A DNA stretch of 16,432 bases from NCBI GenBank assembly GCA_964549065.1, contig CAZJUC010000059.1, positions 1 through 16,432 of the forward strand, written 5' to 3'. A program made the position numbers and the translations under genes. Positions 15,504-16,432 of this stretch are shown in pieces. The notes below the pieces were generated by a model that worked only from the letters and a program-made list of their open reading frames with translations, was not told the DNA's origin and did no database searches. The DNA comes from Sva-07 sp964549065. GTDB taxonomy: Bacteria; Actinomycetota; Acidimicrobiia; Acidimicrobiales; Ilumatobacteraceae. Numbering within the stretch: position 1 is the stretch's first letter; each line of letters begins with the position of its first letter.

Positions 15504-15770
15504 CTCGCCGTAGGGCGTGACGTCGCTCGCGAACTGCTCGCGGAACAACGCCAGCACCTCGCCTGGTTCGGCGTGGCGGCCGGTGGTGTGCTTGGAGTAG
15601 AGCATCTCGCCGTCGACCTCGATGTCGAAGATGCCCTTGGCGCCGGTGACCAGCGTCAACGACTCGATCACGTGCTGATAGTTCGACAGCAGATCGTTCG
15701 CCGCGCTCACGGCGCGGGCCGAATAGTCTCAAGGAACGCAGTAGCTGATGCGGATCACGTGGTCGCTCAT
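15501..15770 (-). CDS. SelW/Rdx-type selenoprotein with in-frame UGA (CxxU)
   Basis: Reading from ATG 15770 gives MSDHVIRISYCVP, then TGA (15731-15729), then DYSARAVSAANDLLSNY and onward, 89 residues with the TGA as codon 14. The second part is a clear SelT/SelW/SelH (Rdx) domain: LTLVTGAKGIFDIEVDGEML, then SKHTTGRHAEPGEVLALFRE. Family members carry CxxC or CxxU after the first strand, and the TGA falls exactly on the second position of that motif, so selenocysteine (C11-V-P-U14) is the likely reading. Rdx proteins are small thioredoxin-fold oxidoreductases of the cytosol. A stem-loop follows the TGA (see 15697-15723). Without recoding only an inactive 69-residue piece from GTG 15710 would remain. 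TACGGT 7 bases before the ATG suggests a leaderless message. Sequencing error or a pseudogene are the alternatives. Confidence 0.82.
15697..15723 (-). promoter_or_regulatory. Candidate bacterial SECIS element
   Basis: Counting from the base after the UGA on the minus strand, bases 6-9 (TTCG) pair with 29-32 (CGAA). A GC bulge (10-11) follows. Bases 12-17 (CCGCGC) pair with 23-28 (GCGCGG), closing a five-base loop CGTGA. The apical loop begins 18 bases after the UGA and has G at its second position. This fits the published bacterial SECIS rules as I recall them: loop 16-37 bases away, upper stem of at least 4 pairs, a G in the first two loop bases. GC-rich DNA makes hairpins common, so the fit alone is not proof. 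Confidence 0.55.
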
Positions 15771-15777
15771 GGGTGCG

Positions 15778-15783
15778 ACCGTA
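15778..15783 (-). promoter_or_regulatory. Candidate -10 box (TACGGT) of the SelW-like gene
   Basis: On the minus strand TACGGT ends 7 bases before ATG 15770. It supports translation from this ATG, upstream of the in-frame TGA. No Shine-Dalgarno is present. Confidence 0.4.
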
Positions 15784-15818
15784 CCCCTGATCTCGGACCA
15801 GCGAATCCTCGGGCTCGA

Positions 15819-16432
15819 TCAGCTCGTCGTGTCAGTGGGCTCGCCGGGCTCGTCTCCGGTGGCGTCCCCCGCGGCAGCATCGTCGGAGCTCGCGCCGGCG
15901 AAGGCGTCGAGGAAGCCGGCCAACGGCGACGACGCCACGCGTGGGTCGTTGCGCAGACGATCGAGTTGCTCACTGCCCTCCCGGAGCCGCTCGCCGAGCG
16001 TGACGCCGTCGTCGTCGGTCTGCTCGAGGATCGAGCGACCCTCGTCGTCGGTGATCTCGGCGCCACGGGCCAGGACGTCGTCGAGGCCACTCGCCATCGC
16101 GCTCCCCGCCGTGGCCAGCGCGTCGTCGACCAGTGCATGGGGAACTCCCGGCTCGCTGGCCGCCGAGCGCGGGGGCGGTGCCAGCAACTCGACCTTCGAC
16201 ACATAGCCGAGCAACGGGCTCACCCGAAGGCGCACTCGCGATCCCTGGGGTGCCTCGTTCCGGATGGTATGGCGTACCTCGTACGCGAGGATCTGATCGT
16301 CGTTGCCGTCGTCGACAGCGAGGTGGTGGCGGACCCGTCGCTGCCGATCGCGATCGAGCCCGTGCTCGTCGCGACCACTCCAGATCGCCCACTGCAGCAC
16401 CTTCGGCAGGCGGTGACCGCTGCGATAGGTGC
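15819..16432 (-). CDS. Unrecognised protein, C-terminal part (partial)
   Basis: An open frame enters from the right edge and ends at 15819; at least 203 residues are visible and the N-terminus is missing. The visible start is TYRSGHRLPKVLQWAIWSGR. A likely beta-rich part follows (QILAYEVRHTIRNEAPQGSRVRLRVSPLLGYV, about 45-80 residues in). A helical, charged part comes next (LVDDALATAGSAMASGLDDVL, then GERLREGSEQLDRLRND), and an acidic low-complexity tail ends in DEPGEPTDTTS. There is no membrane segment in the visible part. I do not recognise the family. Codon use is like its neighbours and the frame has no interruption, so it is likely a real gene. It is upstream of the SelW-like gene on the same strand with a 48-base gap. 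Confidence 0.65.
   Translation of the reverse strand, partial: TYRSGHRLPKVLQWAIWSGRDEHGLDRDRQRRVRHHLAVDDGNDDQILAYEVRHTIRNEAPQGSRVRLRVSPLLGYVSKVELLAPPPRSAASEPGVPHALVDDALATAGSAMASGLDDVLARGAEITDDEGRSILEQTDDDGVTLGERLREGSEQLDRLRNDPRVASSPLAGFLDAFAGASSDDAAAGDATGDEPGEPTDTTS

Noticed and set aside
15501..15710. 69-residue Rdx protein starting at GTG 15710
   Set aside because: It would lack the first strand and the redox motif, while the conserved YCVP part lies in frame just upstream of the TGA.

Overview
The window is a stretch of high-GC chromosome with dense, mostly conserved genes, and its left edge lies inside a decayed insertion sequence. An SCO6745-type protein, an LLM-class (F420-type) oxidoreductase, Ala/Val/Arg-rich proteins with strong G/C third positions, and several genes with a -10-like box only 6 to 10 bases before the start codon suggest an actinomycete. 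An environmental lineage such as Acidimicrobiia is my inference; no rRNA or other marker is present to prove it. A complete bacterial glutaminyl-tRNA synthetase is unusual for most Actinobacteria.

Layout. 1-420: remnant of an IS3-family element on the minus strand (orfB running off the left edge, only the tail of orfA). 512-1237 (-): SCO6745-like protein, divergent from glnS (1301-2995, +). 3104-5881 (+): large exported protein with three beta-rich repeats followed by an arylsulfotransferase domain. 5919-8036 (-): beta-propeller lipoprotein, convergent with the previous gene. 8125-9875 (-): acyl-CoA thioesterase and LLM oxidoreductase, overlapping by ATGA and probably cotranscribed. 9957-10172 (-): small two-helix membrane protein. 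10351-11154 (+): SDR oxidoreductase. 11225-12115 (-): PAPS-type sulfotransferase. 12214-12585 (+): mscL. 12633-13826 (+): SGNH-hydrolase lipoprotein with a low-complexity tail. 13855-15471 (+): ABC-F ATPase. 15501-15770 (-): SelW/Rdx-type protein whose CxxC motif is encoded as C-V-P-UGA. 15819-16432 (-): C-terminal part of an unrecognised protein.

The main discovery candidate is the gene at 15501-15770. Its frame is interrupted by a single TGA exactly where Rdx/SelW proteins carry the redox Cys or selenocysteine of CxxC/CxxU. A stem-loop that fits the bacterial SECIS rules lies just downstream. A caller that treats TGA as stop would truncate the gene to 69 residues and lose its active site.

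The second recurring structure is a set of three palindromes (2999-3029, 5878-5922, 15469-15503). All have the centre GTC-A/T-GAC, all sit at gene 3' ends, and the first two differ by a compensated base-pair change. In the two convergent gene pairs the palindrome contains the TGA stop codons of both genes. They look like bidirectional terminators and may belong to a dispersed REP-like family. The genes are mostly single transcription units of housekeeping, redox and envelope function; I see no phage, CRISPR, defence or biosynthetic cluster.
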